From Dichomitus squalens LYAD-421 SS1 (lineage: Eukaryota; Basidiomycota; Agaricomycetes; Polyporales; Polyporaceae), in assembly GCF_000275845.1 (NCBI RefSeq), contig NW_006766900.1, positions 269,639-333,638 of the forward strand: 64,000 bases of DNA, read 5' to 3'. The notes below the pieces were generated by a model. The model was given only the letters and a program-made list of their open reading frames with translations. It was not told where the DNA came from and did no database searches. Below are positions 42,505-54,714 of this stretch, piece after piece (position 1 is the first letter of the stretch; each line of letters begins with the position of its first letter). The position numbers and the translations under genes are program-made.

Positions 42505-43549
42505 GACAGTTGAAAGTAGCGAGATCGCAGGCTTGTGGAGCATGCACATTTGGGGGTGCAAAAAGCCGATATGTCTAGACATGGTCAGGAGACACCCAGC
42601 CTATGGATAAGGTGATCCAATTTTAGCACCAGTCTTCCCATCGGTAAGTCATAGGACGCACCTCAAGGGACATTGTACCACAGCTTGCCTAGCGAGTCAC
42701 CTCGAGATGCTGAAATTCAACCTCAATGCTGCTGCGATTGGGCGAACTCCTCATCGTGAAGTCTGAACTCACCCAATGCGCACGTTCCAGTTCCTGTTAC
42801 CCAGCGATTGTGGCTCTCCGTTGCGACCCTTGGCCAGTGACCTCAACTTTGTCTGCACGGGGTACCTTCTGCCCCGCAGAAAGCGCGTATTGGGAAAAAT
42901 ATACATTACGATCACATCCATATCAACGTAACTCATGGTAAACCGAGTAGACAGGGAATTGAGGAAGCGGGAAATCAAGAAAGCGCAATAGAAATATATG
43001 TAGTATACGTAGAGGAGACGGTATAGGGATCACGAACTGGGGGGCATTCTGAAGCATTGATCATACTCGCAAGAGGTACGCCAACGAAGTGGCATGCGTA
43101 ATAACTGTTGAGAGAGTATGCCTAATTGCAGACTCAATGAGGCTACCTCGGGGGGAACGCGGGTATGTAGAGTCTGCGGCTGCACGTAAGTATAGTGCGA
43201 ATTGGGATCAATGTCATGTCATTCAAGGTTTGCCAGAACGCAACCACTTGTTCCTACGGGAAGCTTTCGAGGTTGTGGAGCCTTTGGAACCATTGCTCGC
43301 ATTACTCTTCACCGAGTTTCCAGACATCGAGTCCCGACGTTTAGGCATCTGTTACATCACATTATAAGCGAACTTGGGCAGAACGAGCCAGTTTCAGGCT
43401 TCTTGACATCAGACAAACTCACTTTCATGCCACGCTGGTGTATCAAGACATCTTCTAGTGGTGTGCGAGTCTTCTGTCCACCAGTGGCACGTGTACAGGG
43501 GGACTGATGCTTGGAACTCTTGCAACAAAGAGCACTGATGCACATGTGG
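42505..43549. other. Intergenic, no gene seen
   Basis: Upstream region of the C45 gene and downstream region of gene B. A 92-codon plus-strand frame (43089-43367) has no recognisable feature. Confidence 0.4.
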
Positions 43550-44456
43550 TTAAGGGAATGAGCAGACGTACTCCGTTACTTTGCTCGGGAATGGTATGTA
43601 GCGATGGTGGGCGAGAAACATAGCAACTCTGAGCCGTGCAGATACTTGTCTGAGATGCTCCGCCTCCTGGGTCCTGTGACAGATTTAAGTAATTGATGAT
43701 GAAAGAATTGGGAAGCTCAATTACCAAAGTGATCTTACTCAGAGCCGCGGACCGCGCCTATCCACGGGTTGAGCAAAGACGAGAACCACTGAGAACTTTG
43801 TCACATACCCTCCACTCTGTTTCAACGGCGCGTGCAAATTCAGGCTCCTTGTTGCAGCGAGCCTGCCATTCTTTGAATGTTTTCCTGCTGTGCACCGTCA
43901 ACGCCTCCAGCGATGCCTTGTCCATCGCGTACACTTGAGCAGGCGTGCTCTCATCCTTGAAGCGCCAATGTACTGTCACAAGGTTGTTGTCGCCCAAGGG
44001 TATCGGATAGCTGACTAGCCACTGACTACTGTGCGGCCAGGGAGGTGTCGTGTGGAAGTGGGCGGAATCGAGAAAACCCGAGTTGGGATATATCGCCCTG
44101 CAGAACTCGCGGTATACCTTCGGGATACTGGGAGACTCTATAGGTTCCCTGCGGAGCGTACCCATGAGGAATACAGTCGCGGGGCGTGCGCCAGGGATTG
44201 CGTTCCTCACGAGAAGGCACGGACGATATTTCCCAATGCTCCTGCTCCTTAAGTCGCGAAGTGCGGCTTTCGATCTCTGCAATGCGACGGGATCCTGTCG
44301 TATCACCTCCGTGGCTTGGAGGATGTACTCCACCGGGGTTGCGAGAGACTCTCGAAGGTAGCAGATATCGCCAGTCGCGCACGACATGGGAGCAGAACGC
44401 GCCAGGCCCGCAGGTACTATACCGGTGGCGCAAATACTGCACTTCGAGTTGGACAT
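43550..44456 (-). CDS. Family B protein of the divergent A/B pair, function unknown
   Basis: Two exons (43809-44456 and 43550-43666) give 254 residues. The start MSNSKCSICATG was chosen because similarity with the decayed copy at 16661 begins there; the longer frame to 44750 runs through the shared promoter. The second exon was identified by comparing copies: both read E-[AV]-E-[HY]-LR-x-V...SARLRVA, and both keep the donor AGG|GTATGT and acceptor CCCAG. Visible features are four Cys near the N-terminus (C6, C9, C26, C32; only the last two are kept in the other copy), a helical segment (EYILQATEVIRQDPVALQRS), then IGKYRPCLLVRNAIPGARPA and a beta-rich part. No signal peptide or membrane helix. 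The K-x-RPCLLV strand is vaguely like PemK/MazF SH3-like barrels, but I would not assign it on that. Confidence 0.75.
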
Positions 44457-44852
44457 GGTGATAGAGGGTGATGTGTCGAATGGGAGTGCGAAAGAGACAA
44501 GTGAGGAGGATGCAATGAGAAGCGAAGGAGGGACGTATGAAATCCTGCCGACCAGGTCGCAACAAGCGAGTCGCGTTGTGGTTGAAGTGTTGAAAAGTTC
44601 AAGTGCTGCGTATGGATCGGCCGAGACCAGTTGAGGCGAACCGAAGGGTTTCAGATGCGAGCATACAAAGGAGACACCAGTAGTTGACACCAATGGTCGC
44701 CTATAAGCGAGCATCCTTTGTCTTTGGGATCTCCGATCTGCTCTTGCCACTATACTGACACGTGAACATTGTGGTCGTCAAAGGGTATAAAAGGTAATAT
44801 ACATGCTAACCTGTCAGTCACCATCTTGTCATCTACAACTTCTCCGCCGAAG
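44457..44852. promoter_or_regulatory. Shared divergent promoter of genes B and A
   Basis: The 396 bp between the two start codons must drive both genes. A TATA box for gene A (TATAAAA, 44786-44792) lies 61 nt before its start codon. In the decayed copy the equivalent spacer is only 57 bp. Confidence 0.6.
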
Positions 44853-46212
44853 ATGGCTTCCACCACCTTGTACTGCCCTGTCCCGGGCACGTACGGCATC
44901 GCCCAGCTAGACATCGAAGCAACTATCGAGCACCTGGATTCCGAAGCTCGGGAGGCCGCCAAACATGTCAAGCCGGCACAATGCTCCATCTATTTCTATC
45001 TGGTAAGTTTTCGGAGGGCCTCCCTCGCCACTCGGCTAACCACACACCTTCAGGCCACCGAATTTCCCTTCCCGAGCAGACCGTGGACAAGATATATCAC
45101 ATACATAATCGGGCCCGGTCTCCGCGCTGTAGACCAAGACAACTGCTTCACGCCCGAAATGTGCGTCCCCATCTTCCCCGCCACCAAGCACCCGAACCAG
45201 CGCGCACCTCTCTATCCAGAGACGCCATTCCCGTTCACGAACTGTTACCACTGGGCCTACACCGACCTCCTTCTCCGCGTTTCAACCGGAGAATATCCCT
45301 GTGAAGATGACCCGCGCGTCACAATGCTGCCCGCCGGCGAACACTTGAGATTGGACGCGTTGCTCACGGAGGATCTGGAGGCTGCGATTATCGCGAGAAG
45401 GGAACGAGATGGAGGCCAGTTGATACCAACAGACGAAGACGATAACTTCATATGGAGGCCGGACGTGCCTGATGAGCAGATTCCCGTCGTGAACGTCTCC
45501 TTGGACCTGGCGGGAACATTGGAGCAGGACAACTTACCAGACCCTATGGAGTTTTTGCGTGAGAGCAAAGCTCTGAGACGGTACGTGGCAGTCGTATTGC
45601 AGAAGCTAGCCACTGGTAATCGATACCATGTAGGCTCGTCCGAGAGTCCAACATGCGGAAGAAAGATGCCATTGAAACCTGTCCAGGCTACGACGATGCA
45701 GCGTCCCTTCCAGCTAGCTGCATGAGGAGCAGTGAAGACATCTCCATTACTGGGACCAAGGATGCTAAGGGACAGAGATACGGAGGTGAGAGGAGCATTC
45801 TCAGGAATATGAATCGTATACTCACATTGATTTGCGCAGGTCTCTTGAAGATATGTCGAGCGTTCAAACGGTTAGTGAGCTGGGCTTTGCTCCACTGGTT
45901 GTTCGATGTTAACTAAACTATGTACTCTTTAGATTCTTCCAGATGAACCGAATCGAACGGCGCGGGAGGAAGAAGATGAACACGCGTTCACATACTGGTT
46001 TGACGAGGAAAGCGAGATAAGCGCAATTAACCAGATTCCTGAGCCCGATACTAGGAGTGAGTAGTGTCGCTCTGGTTGCCTTGTGCTCAGAACTAGGGGA
46101 TTGACGTGATAATGAAGAGCTTGTGCCTAGATTGCTTACCCTCTTACGCTCTTCGCTGCCTTTAGGATCGAATAAGGGGGAGGGAGCGACGCGTGTTAGT
46201 ATCTCGTCGTAA
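44853..46212 (+). CDS. Family A protein of the divergent A/B pair, function unknown
   Basis: Exon 1 (44853-45002) reads MASTTLYCPVPGTYGIAQLD. Exon 2 (45054-45580) holds the conserved core WTRYITYIIGPGLRA, CVPIFPAT, PFPFTNCYHWAYTDLLLRV, RRERDGGQLIPTDEDDNF and QIPVVNVSLDLAGTL. Exon 3 (45634-45785) is hydrophilic. Smaller exons follow (about 45840-45871 and from about 45932), and a last one (46118-46212, KLVPRLLTLLRSS) is conserved in all three copies. Relative to the copy at 15.3 kb, one base is missing near 45965. Simple splicing would then end the protein early at 46020; an alternative splice would restore AREEEDEHAFTYWFDEES. The 3' structure is therefore uncertain. No signal peptide, membrane helix or known domain. 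Three copies in 35 kb show it belongs to a multi-copy family. Confidence 0.7.
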
Positions 46213-47122
46213 CCGCAAGGTTTCCGGTCGAATCAGGTTTCTTGCACTTTGACCAATACACCGCTCTCGCATCAGCTAATCAACTCAAAGTGGACATGCA
46301 CACACTAGCGCGAGACAGCCGTTGGAGTGCCACGAGATGCTGCTATATGAGTCAATCAGGATATGTTCTCTGAGCAAACAGACCAAATGTGGCCCACGTA
46401 CCAACGATGTATGTAACAACGCTCCGTGCCAACGAACGCAATCCCAGTCAGTCCGGCTGGCAGTAGCCTGGGTGGAACTCTGCAACTTGATTGTACTACG
46501 TCCTCGAAAGTTAGGGACCGGCTATCGGCGATCAGTGAGCGCCCTGCAATTTATGCGCCTTGCATGTCCGATTTTCTGCGGGCGTTTAACACGCCACAAA
46601 GCCACAAAGGGCTAGTATCGGTCACGAGTATAACGCCGTGACGTTCCTCTGATGCCGTCATGGTCACAGCGTGTGGCTCCTTGGCTCGGCCAAGTGCATC
46701 AATTGCCCATCTGCTATTGGAACAGCCCCTGGTCGTCACAGTGACTTATTACATTCGACTATAGAGTGGCACCCGGAGCCAGCGTTGAGGAGCGCTGTCT
46801 CTTCCGTTGCTGACTACTTATCGATGGACCCGAAGCATGGGAATCTGTCTCGACCCTACATCACGGCGGTGAGAAACATGAGAGATGCCTAAATTGACTT
46901 GGAGCACACAAAAGGGAATATTTGTTGTCTCGCAAAAAGGGGGATCGCATGACAAGAGCCGAAGGCGTTGAGTACGGATGTGACAGTGACGTAAAAAAAC
47001 AGACGCCGAAGGAAATCGGCGCCTGCACGGAATTATGCAACTAGCGCAGTAAATCCATCTCTTGCACAAACCATCACATCCGCCTAAGCGGGCACTGAGC
47101 CGTTCCAACACGGCCAAGGAAG
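46213..47122. other. Intergenic, no gene seen
   Basis: Short frames only, none with domain similarity. Contains the upstream region of ELP1. Confidence 0.5.
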
Positions 47123-50100
47123 ATGCGAAACTTGGCCCTATCGACTCTAGACCGGGTCTCCCTCACAGAGCGAGATTTATCAGGAGAGCCGTCCGGCGTC
47201 ACCTGCCTCGCCGTAGATCTCGACCAAAACGCCCTGTTCGTGACTACAGAGAGCCATGACACCACAAATGATGCAGATGTACATGTGAGCATCTGTAAAA
47301 TTACCCATGAGGAGGAGCAGGTAAGCTCTTAGACTTTCTTCGCTGACTTGCGAGTTGTGAACCATACACAATTGTTTTAGGAGCGGATCTCTCTAGTCAC
47401 TAGTTTCAGAACACCTACCACTCTTGCCACGAACCCATGGTCTGCAGACTCAGCGAGGAAGGATTCTCATATCCGCGAACACCCTCCCGAGGTGCTCTCG
47501 CTCCATGTCGCAACGGACTCCCATTCACTTGTCGTGATCACTCGAGCAGGCGATATCACGACAATTTCCTTAGACGAAAATCAGTCTACGGTGAGGATCG
47601 TTTGCGGTATATCCTCAGATCTCGACAATTGACTTCAACTCACCAGGCCGAGGTTGTCGGCTCCGTTGATGGTGGCGTCATGGGTGCAGCATGGAGCCCA
47701 GACGATACTCTCCTTGTCCTCGTAACAGGTACATAGATGAACAAGCGCATTATGTGCTGAAAAATGTGGTCAGAGTACACGAACTTCAAGCGATTTTGTC
47801 TGCCATCTTTCCGCTGATAATCGGCGTCTTAGTCGATTCAAGTTCGTGGACTCTGACCTCTCCAAACCGGAGAACGGTTCTAGGACTATTTCTAGTCCCA
47901 GAATTGTCCCTAAAATTGTCACCTAGCATCGTTCCTGAATCTCCCAACCTCGTGTGCTCTGGCATCCCCTTTCCGTCTAACATGCTTCATCTCCTATCAG
48001 GCGAAGATAAATTACTGGTCATGACGTCTACGTTCGATGTACTATCTGAAGGGCCGCTGCATCCTACAGAGTTCGGCGAAGGTCCGTGGTCACTTACTTT
48101 CCAGCCATATCGGGGACACTGATCAGGTCATCATCTGCTAGATGCCCCGATAAACGTCGGATGGGGCGCAAAGCACACCCAGTTCCACGGCTCTTTGGGA
48201 AAAGCCGCCGCAACATCCTCCATTCCTCCAACAGCGATCGGCGCAAGTCCTGACGACGACGGTCACGTACGCATCAGCTGGCGAGGTGACGGTGCGTACT
48301 TCTCTGTCAGCGTGCTCGAGGGCGCGAACGAGGTGAGCGACTGATCGAGTCGGATCGCAAACCCACTGGCTTACATACGGACCGCTATAGACAGAGACAC
48401 GGCCGCATCGCAAAATCCGAGTATACTCCCGTGAAGCGGCATTACAGAGCACAGCGGAGCCCGTGCCGGGACTAGAGCATGGGCTGTCTTGGCGCCCATC
48501 AGGCAACCTCATCGTGGGCACACAGCGATTTGGTAACATTCCGGGACAAACGAGCGCAGCTCAAAATCTCGATGTGGGATCTGGATTGGGACCTGGACGC
48601 GAGGGCAGACATGATGTCGTGTTCTTCGAACGCAATGGTCTGCGCCACGGGGAGTTTACCCTGCGGGAGTGGACGCCTGAGGGCCAGACCACCAGCGAGC
48701 GATTGAAGTGGGGATATCGTGTTCGCGAGGTCGGATGGAGCTCTGACTCGAATGTTCTGAGTGTATGGATTGAGCAGGAAGACGGCGATGTCGGTATGTG
48801 GTTTACTCTGACAATCCTTGGCTCGTTTGATGCTTATAGTCGTGCAGTGCAATTGTGGACCACCGGGAACTATCACTGGTCAGTGAAGCAGTAGGTGTCC
48901 TCTACGACGACACTGACTTTGCTCCAGGTATCTGAAACAGGAGATAACCGCCCCCGGTCAAGACGGTACACCTGGCCGCTTCACCACCGTTCAATGGCAT
49001 CCAGAGGACGCTCTCCGACTTATCCTCACCACATCGAGTAAGATCTCATTGGCTGTAGCGTCTCGGCGTACACGTTAATCATCACATAGGCGAAATAATT
49101 CAGCGGACGTACGCTTGGGACATCATCAGTTCTCCGAGCAAGCCTCCAGTCGACTCGGGCACCGTTGCAGTAGTGGACGGTGGTATGTCATTCATCAGCT
49201 CGTCCTCCGACAACGCTGCTAACACTTGAACGACAGCAAGCCTTCTTCTAACACCGTTCCGCACGCAGAACGTGCCTCCTCCCATGTCTGCCCACTCGCT
49301 CTCTCTGAGGCTACCTACCTCATCTCTCCCTGGCATATTGAAGCGATCTCCGACCCCGATCCACGCGGCCTTCGCGTCTTCGAGAGATCTACTCGCAGTG
49401 CTCTGGGAACCAGGTGTTTTAGAAGTATATGATCTCAAGACCCGTCTAGGTGCTGGCCGCGGTAAGGTCATGGATCCCGTCTCTGTATGGGCTGGCCCGG
49501 TCCGAGAAGATGGATCATCGAATAGTCACCGCCAGGTCGTGTTCGATCACAGCGCGGACTCGAAGACCGCGGTCCGCCTGGCTGTTCTCGGATCCGGCTC
49601 TGCCAGCGACGTTGTGACCATCCTTGAACTCCAGAGCAGCGAATCGAGGACAGCAGAGGTCCTTCTTCCTACTCATAACGGAAGACTGGTCGCTGGCCAG
49701 GGTATCTTCTGGGAAGCACCTGACGGACAGCTACACGAAGGTGAGCTTGTAGTTCACACACCCAAAACGGACGCTGACCGTATCCGAAGTCGACGCTGAG
49801 AACAATGATCCCGTCGAGGTTGCTCAGTTCCCCGAATTTTGCTTTTGGACTGCGCATGCATTGGTCACGGATGACACGAGCGAGGGGGGAACGACGACCA
49901 CCCCCCTGTACATCGGGCTGTCGCATGCTGGCAAACTGCACGTTACCGATGGTCAAGCTACCCGCGCACTCGCTTCGAACGTCAACTCCTTCACGACCAC
50001 GTCTGGGTTTCTCATTTACACCACCACCGCCCACCTCGCTCACTTTGCGCCTCTGAGGGAATTGATGTCTGCCTTGAAGACTGCGGATGTTCCCCTTCCG

Positions 50101-52572
50101 GAGTCCGAGACGAGGAGAGTGGAGCGAGGCTCAAGGATCGTTACTGCTGTCCCGAGCACGATGAGCCTTGTGTTGCAAATGCCGAGAGGGAACTTGGAGA
50201 CCATAAACCCGAGACCGCTGGTCATGGAGATTGTTCGCCAGGACATTGACAGGTAAGCGTGTCCTTCAGATATCAAATCCGGAGATTTTCGATTGATGAA
50301 CCGTTCAGCGGGAATTACGCAAAGGCGTTCACCGCGTGTCGGAAGCATCGCGTCGACCTGAATGTCTTTGTAGAGCACAATCGCGAGGTCTTCATCAAAG
50401 GCATCCCATCCTTTGTCGAACAGGTCTCTGATGTTGACTACGTCAACCTCTTCCTTACAAGTCTAAGGTTTGCCGTCCACTTTCTACATCTACGTACTCT
50501 AACGTGGAGCAGTCAGGGCAACCTCCCACCGGAGCTTATTTCCCGGATATGTGACGAGATCCGGGTAGAGTTGGAGCGCAGGGACCTCAAGGAATATGTC
50601 AACTCCATATTGACGGCCCATGTCGTCAAGAGACCGCCAGACCATGAGGCGGGCCTGGCATTATTACTTCGGTTGAAGGGTATGTTCCTGTTGTACTCCC
50701 GCGCTTCATACACGACGACGAACTCCAGTACAGAGTCTGAACCAAATCTCGTCGAGGACGCTGTCAAATATATCATCTTCCTGGTCGATGCAGACAGGCT
50801 GTTTGACACTGCTCTTGGAATGTACGACTTCTCACTAGTCCTCATGGTAGCACAGCATGCACAGAAGGTTTGTCCTGAGACAAAACACGTCTAGAGGCGA
50901 TGATTCACGTTCAAGCAGGACCCAAGAGAGTACCTGCCTTTCCTAAGGGAGCTGCGTGCTTTGGATCACTACTACCAACGCTTCAGGATCGATGACCATC
51001 TGAAGCGGTATGAAAAGGCCTTGACGAACCTCAGTCTCGCCGGTCCTGCGCGATTCGAAGAGGCTATGGCCTATGTTGAGAAGCACCGTCTGTATGACCA
51101 TGCTCTCCTAACCTGGCGAGGCACAGAAAGATACGAGGTATGGCCGCTCCTCCTGTACTTCCCTGATCGTTCTCAATACCGCACAGTCGGTCTTGGACAT
51201 CTACGGCGACTGGCTTTTCGAGCGTCGAGATTTCCGTGAGGCTGCATTTGGTACGTTCGGTCAGACCATATTCGTTGCTTGACGTGTAATGTCCACGTAG
51301 TTTTCCGACAGGCGAACAAGCCCCAGAAAGCGATGATCTCGCATGAGAAGGCGCTCGATTGGCAAGAGTTGTTCGAGCTTGCTGTGCAGCAAGAATTGTC
51401 TCTCGAAGACCTCAAGAACACTGCCTATCGTGTAGCGGGTGCGGGGGAAGCTGACTTCCATGGAGCATAAGCTTACTGTGATCTCCCAGATGACCTTATT
51501 TCCAAGAAGAGGACATCGGAAGCGGCACTCGTCTTATTGGATTACGCGAAGGATGTACGTGAGGCCACGATTGCACTCATCGAGGGCAGCCATTTCTCGG
51601 AAGCTCGTCGCGTTGTCAGTCCTTCCGTTTACTTTCGTTGATCCCAAGAACACACTAAATAGATGACAGATTGTCCTGCATCGCCGACCGGAGCTCCTTG
51701 AAGAGATCATCCATCCAGGATCGTTGGAGTGTCGCTCCCGCATCGCCGAAGAATTAGGGGAGATGAGAGATCAGCTTCGCAAGCAACTCAACAGAGTGCG
51801 AGAGCTCCGAGTACGCAAAATCGAAGAACCGGGTAAGCTCTTCGCTCTATACGATACTGCAGTTAGCAAGCTTCTCATCTCTATCACCAAAGATGCGTTT
51901 TATGGAGTCGAGGACACAGATCTGCACAACGTGGATGTCATGACAGATATCTCGATGGCACCCACGACTTTCACGCGATACACGGTGGCTCCGTCAGCAG
52001 TTTCAAAGGCGTCTTCGAAGTATGCGTCTCCTTTGACAGAAAGTGTTAAGATTGTTCACACAGAGCTTCGGTGCTAGGCGAAGTTCACGCTCAAAGAGAA
52101 AGCTCGAGCGGAAGGTCGGCTCAGGAAGGAAAGGCACAGTCGACGAGGAGGAGTACCTCCTCAAATCAGTTTCTAAGCTCGTCACCCGCTTCAACACCAC
52201 ACAAGGTATGCTTCCCTTTCTGGAATCGGGCAAGCAGGTAGCTAACCCATCTCGATCGACCCTTCTGCAGCCGACAGCACTAGCCTTCTCCCGCACCTAC
52301 TTCAATTCACAGAGGAACATCGCACTGAGGCCGCTTCACTCCAAAAGGAGTTAGAAGAGTTTGCTGTGGAACTGACCGAAGCCGTGGACGAGATTTGGAA
52401 GAAAGCAGCCGAGAACCAGGAAGGCGGTGAGGGCGCCAACCCGTCTGCAGATAGCTGGGCCGCACGCATGGAAGCACATGAGAAGCGCAAGCACACCAAT
52501 CCTGGGGACACCGTACCCAAACCCGATTTAGCGAAGCAGGAATGGAAGCTGAAGCTACTGGACGTGCGCTAG
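47123..52572 (+). CDS. ELP1: Elongator complex protein 1 (IKI3/ELP1)
   Basis: A long multi-exon gene. The first exons are 47123-47320, 47381-47590, 47647-47728, 48001-48082, 48142-48332 and from 48391. The N-terminal part is WD40-like: MRNLALSTLDRVSLTERDLS, VVGSVDGGVMGAAWSPDDTL, RISWRGDGAYFSVSVLEG, YSREAALQSTAEPVPGLEHG-LSWRPSGNLI and FFERNGLRHGEFTLRE. It is followed by the helical TPR-like half (NYAKAFTACRKHRVDLNVFV, FVEQVSDVDYVNLFLTSLR, ALDHYYQRFRIDDHLKRYEK-AL, FRQANKPQKAMISHEKALDW). The C-terminus has a basic stretch (GARRSSRSKRKLERKVGSGR), matching the tRNA-binding region of ELP1, and ends in KQEWKLKLLDVR. ELP1 is the scaffold of Elongator, which modifies wobble uridines of tRNAs. It is normally single-copy and essential for full translation fidelity. 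Intron 3 (272 nt) is unusually long and contains strong hairpins. Confidence 0.95.
47768..47858 (+). repeat. Inverted repeat (hairpin) inside ELP1 intron 3
   Basis: Arms 47768-47793 and 47833-47858 are 26 bp each and complementary except for three positions (GGTCAGAGTACACGAACTTC... against its reverse complement), with a 39-nt loop. A second, tighter hairpin (11-bp arms, 4-nt loop) lies at 47878-47903. Most introns of this gene are about 55-70 nt, so this looks like a small inserted element or a structured intron. Confidence 0.6.
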
Positions 52573-52693
52573 CAGGGCGGAGCTGAGACGGACTTGCGGA
52601 GTGGCCTATGCTTGAAATCCGACAGATTTGTAATGGTAGAAGTACTCGATTGCAATGTTGTACACGATTCATGCTGCTTTTCGGGGTAGCGTA
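52573..52693. other. Short intergenic between convergent genes
   Basis: ELP1 (+) and the DUF1479 gene (-) end 121 bp apart, so their 3' UTRs probably overlap. Confidence 0.5.
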
Positions 52694-54714
52694 TCACTCA
52701 AAACCGAGTATTTCGTTCGCCGCGGTGATCGCCCTCCTTTCCCCTTCGTCGACGAAAGCGTACTTGAATGGCTCCAAACCAATGATCCGGCGGCCATCCG
52801 GGTGCATGATATGTTCGATTGTCCCCCGACCGACGAAGCACGACTCCCCTTCTCCACCGGGGAAGTCACTGTGGCGAAGTAAGGAGCCATCCATACGTCA
52901 ACGTCCGTTTGAGTATATCAAACGCAGCGAAACACATACGGTGAAGGGAGACCTTGTAAAAATGTTTCGCGCTGGTCGCGCAAATATGCCGCGCTGCAGA
53001 ACGAACAGTCACATATGTGCAAGAATTGTGCCGCCTGGCCAAACTCACTTCCGTTCGGTCAGAGGCACGGCGGGGATGTACATCACGGACGAGTCTTCCG
53101 AGCCATTGTGGTCTGCCTCAACGGCGTGTATGACGTCCGTGTGCCCTGGAAGAAGCGATCAGGGTTTCACAAGAAGTGCCAGCTGCCACAATTCTTACAG
53201 TATACTTGATCACCAGGTTTGACGCGAGGAATGGACAGCACCGTTTTGTCTACCCGAAGGTGTGGGTGCGTCACGGGTGTAATTGCTTGAGTTTTCCCCG
53301 GAGTGCTTCCGGGGAACTCGGGGTTATCGAGGTCGAGAACCCAGGCGTCGGCGCCAAGAGGTATGTCAGCCGCCGATGAGATCCTTGAAGCAAATTCCGA
53401 TCGTAGCCGGAAGAACGGCCGTAGGATGATGTATGCTGTCGCTAGCGAAAGCATAGGCAGGACTCGCAAGGTCCCTTCTCCGGGACCGGTGTGAGACAAC
53501 GCCGTCCAGCCCTGCCATGGGCGGAAGATGGAGCACTGGTTGCTACAGTGTGAAAGCACTGTCAGTCGATTTCGATTTCGAAACTGAAGAACATCGACAT
53601 ACGGAGCGTTGTACAGATCCTGGTTCGCATCAAGGCGAGGCGAGATATCGAAAGGATCATGCTGCCTCCAGGCATCTCCTCCCTCGAGGATCCGCTTCCA
53701 GACACTCCTGAACGCAGGATCCTCCCACCTCTCTATGCTCCCCCCATCAATGTGCGGCCCAAGGGTGAAAACACTGGGGCCTGGATGACGGATACGAAAA
53801 CGATCGAAGTAAGATATCGGGGTCCGCACGCTAACGATCGTGTCGGGGACAGACGTGTGCCATAGCGTGAGTAGATACTTCTGGGCTGCGATGAGCGCCG
53901 GGTGAGTGCGCGCGAGAGTCTGCGCTTTGGAGTTGTATATTTCGTAGAAGACGATGTTTTCCGGAGGAGCGCCTAATAGCCTCACGTTTGAGCGATAACA
54001 TGATGGCGATGCTGGATGGATGGGACATACCTTTGACCTTATCCTCATTGGCTGCGATATACTCCCGGAGAGAGCGCTTCCAGTCCAAAGCTTCCTGGAG
54101 GCAGTCATATTCCTTGTAAGAGGGACGGTCTCGAGGCCGAAGACGGTATCTCACCTGCTCCGACACACCACCTGTTACGATCATGACCCCCGTCTTCTTC
54201 AACACCTTCAACTGCTCCTTCGACAAGCCCTGCTGTATGTCCCCAGTAGGGACACGCAAAACCATCTACACGATCGCGTTCAGCCAATGTCACAGATATC
54301 CCACGGCACCTATAGCTGCTGCCAGCCGACCTCGTTGCCCTGCTGCACAATTTCCTCGGTCGCGTCATCGAGCTCCTGCAGCACCGTCCGCCAAGCATGC
54401 TCGATGGCGTTCTTGTCAATGCACATCTGTTTCTTGAGATCTGCAAACCGAGCAGGCAGTGGTGGGCTCTCAGAGGTGAGGTTGTCGAAGAACTCCGCGA
54501 CGGTGCCTTCCTTCTTCGTGGCGCGGCGAGCGTGCGTATGTTTCTGCACGACTTGAGCGAGTGAACGCGCGAGCATTGGCATGAGCAGGCTGCGAGCTGC
54601 CCCCATTGTACCAAGGTAGGGGGTCTGCGCGGAGAGTTTAGGGACCCGCAACATCGTGAAACAACTCGAGACGAAAGATAAGCGGCAGAGGACGAGGTCG
54701 TACAAACCGCCCAT
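52694..54714 (-). CDS. DUF1479 protein (putative Fe(II)/2-oxoglutarate-type oxygenase)
   Basis: A multi-exon minus-strand gene. The N-terminal exon holds MGAARSLLMPMLARSLAQVV and FFDNLTSESPPLPARFADLK. The next exons carry VPTGDIQQGLSKEQLKVLKK-TGVMIVTGGV, then the core YFDRFRIRHPGPSVFTLGPH-IDGGSIERWED, DAWRQHDPFDIS, CSIFRPWQGWTALSHTGPGE, VLDLDNPEFPGSTPGKTQAI and VKPGDQVYCKNCGSWHFL. The last exons give HTDVIHAVEADHNGSEDSSV, MYIPAVPLTERK and DFPGGEGESCFVGRGTIEH, ending LGFE-stop at 52694. The LGPHIDGG (H-x-D) and distal HAVE match the metal-ligand pattern proposed for DUF1479/YbiU. The substrate is unknown. Several ATGs occur in exon 1; 54714 is the outermost, and 54606 (before GAARSLL) is equally plausible. 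One donor (AACGAG|GTCGGC) is weak. Confidence 0.85.

Noticed and set aside
43758..44750. 330-codon single-exon version of gene B
   Set aside because: The first 98 codons lie in the shared promoter, and the last residues read into an intron. Comparison with the second copy fixes the start at 44456 and a second exon at 43550-43666.
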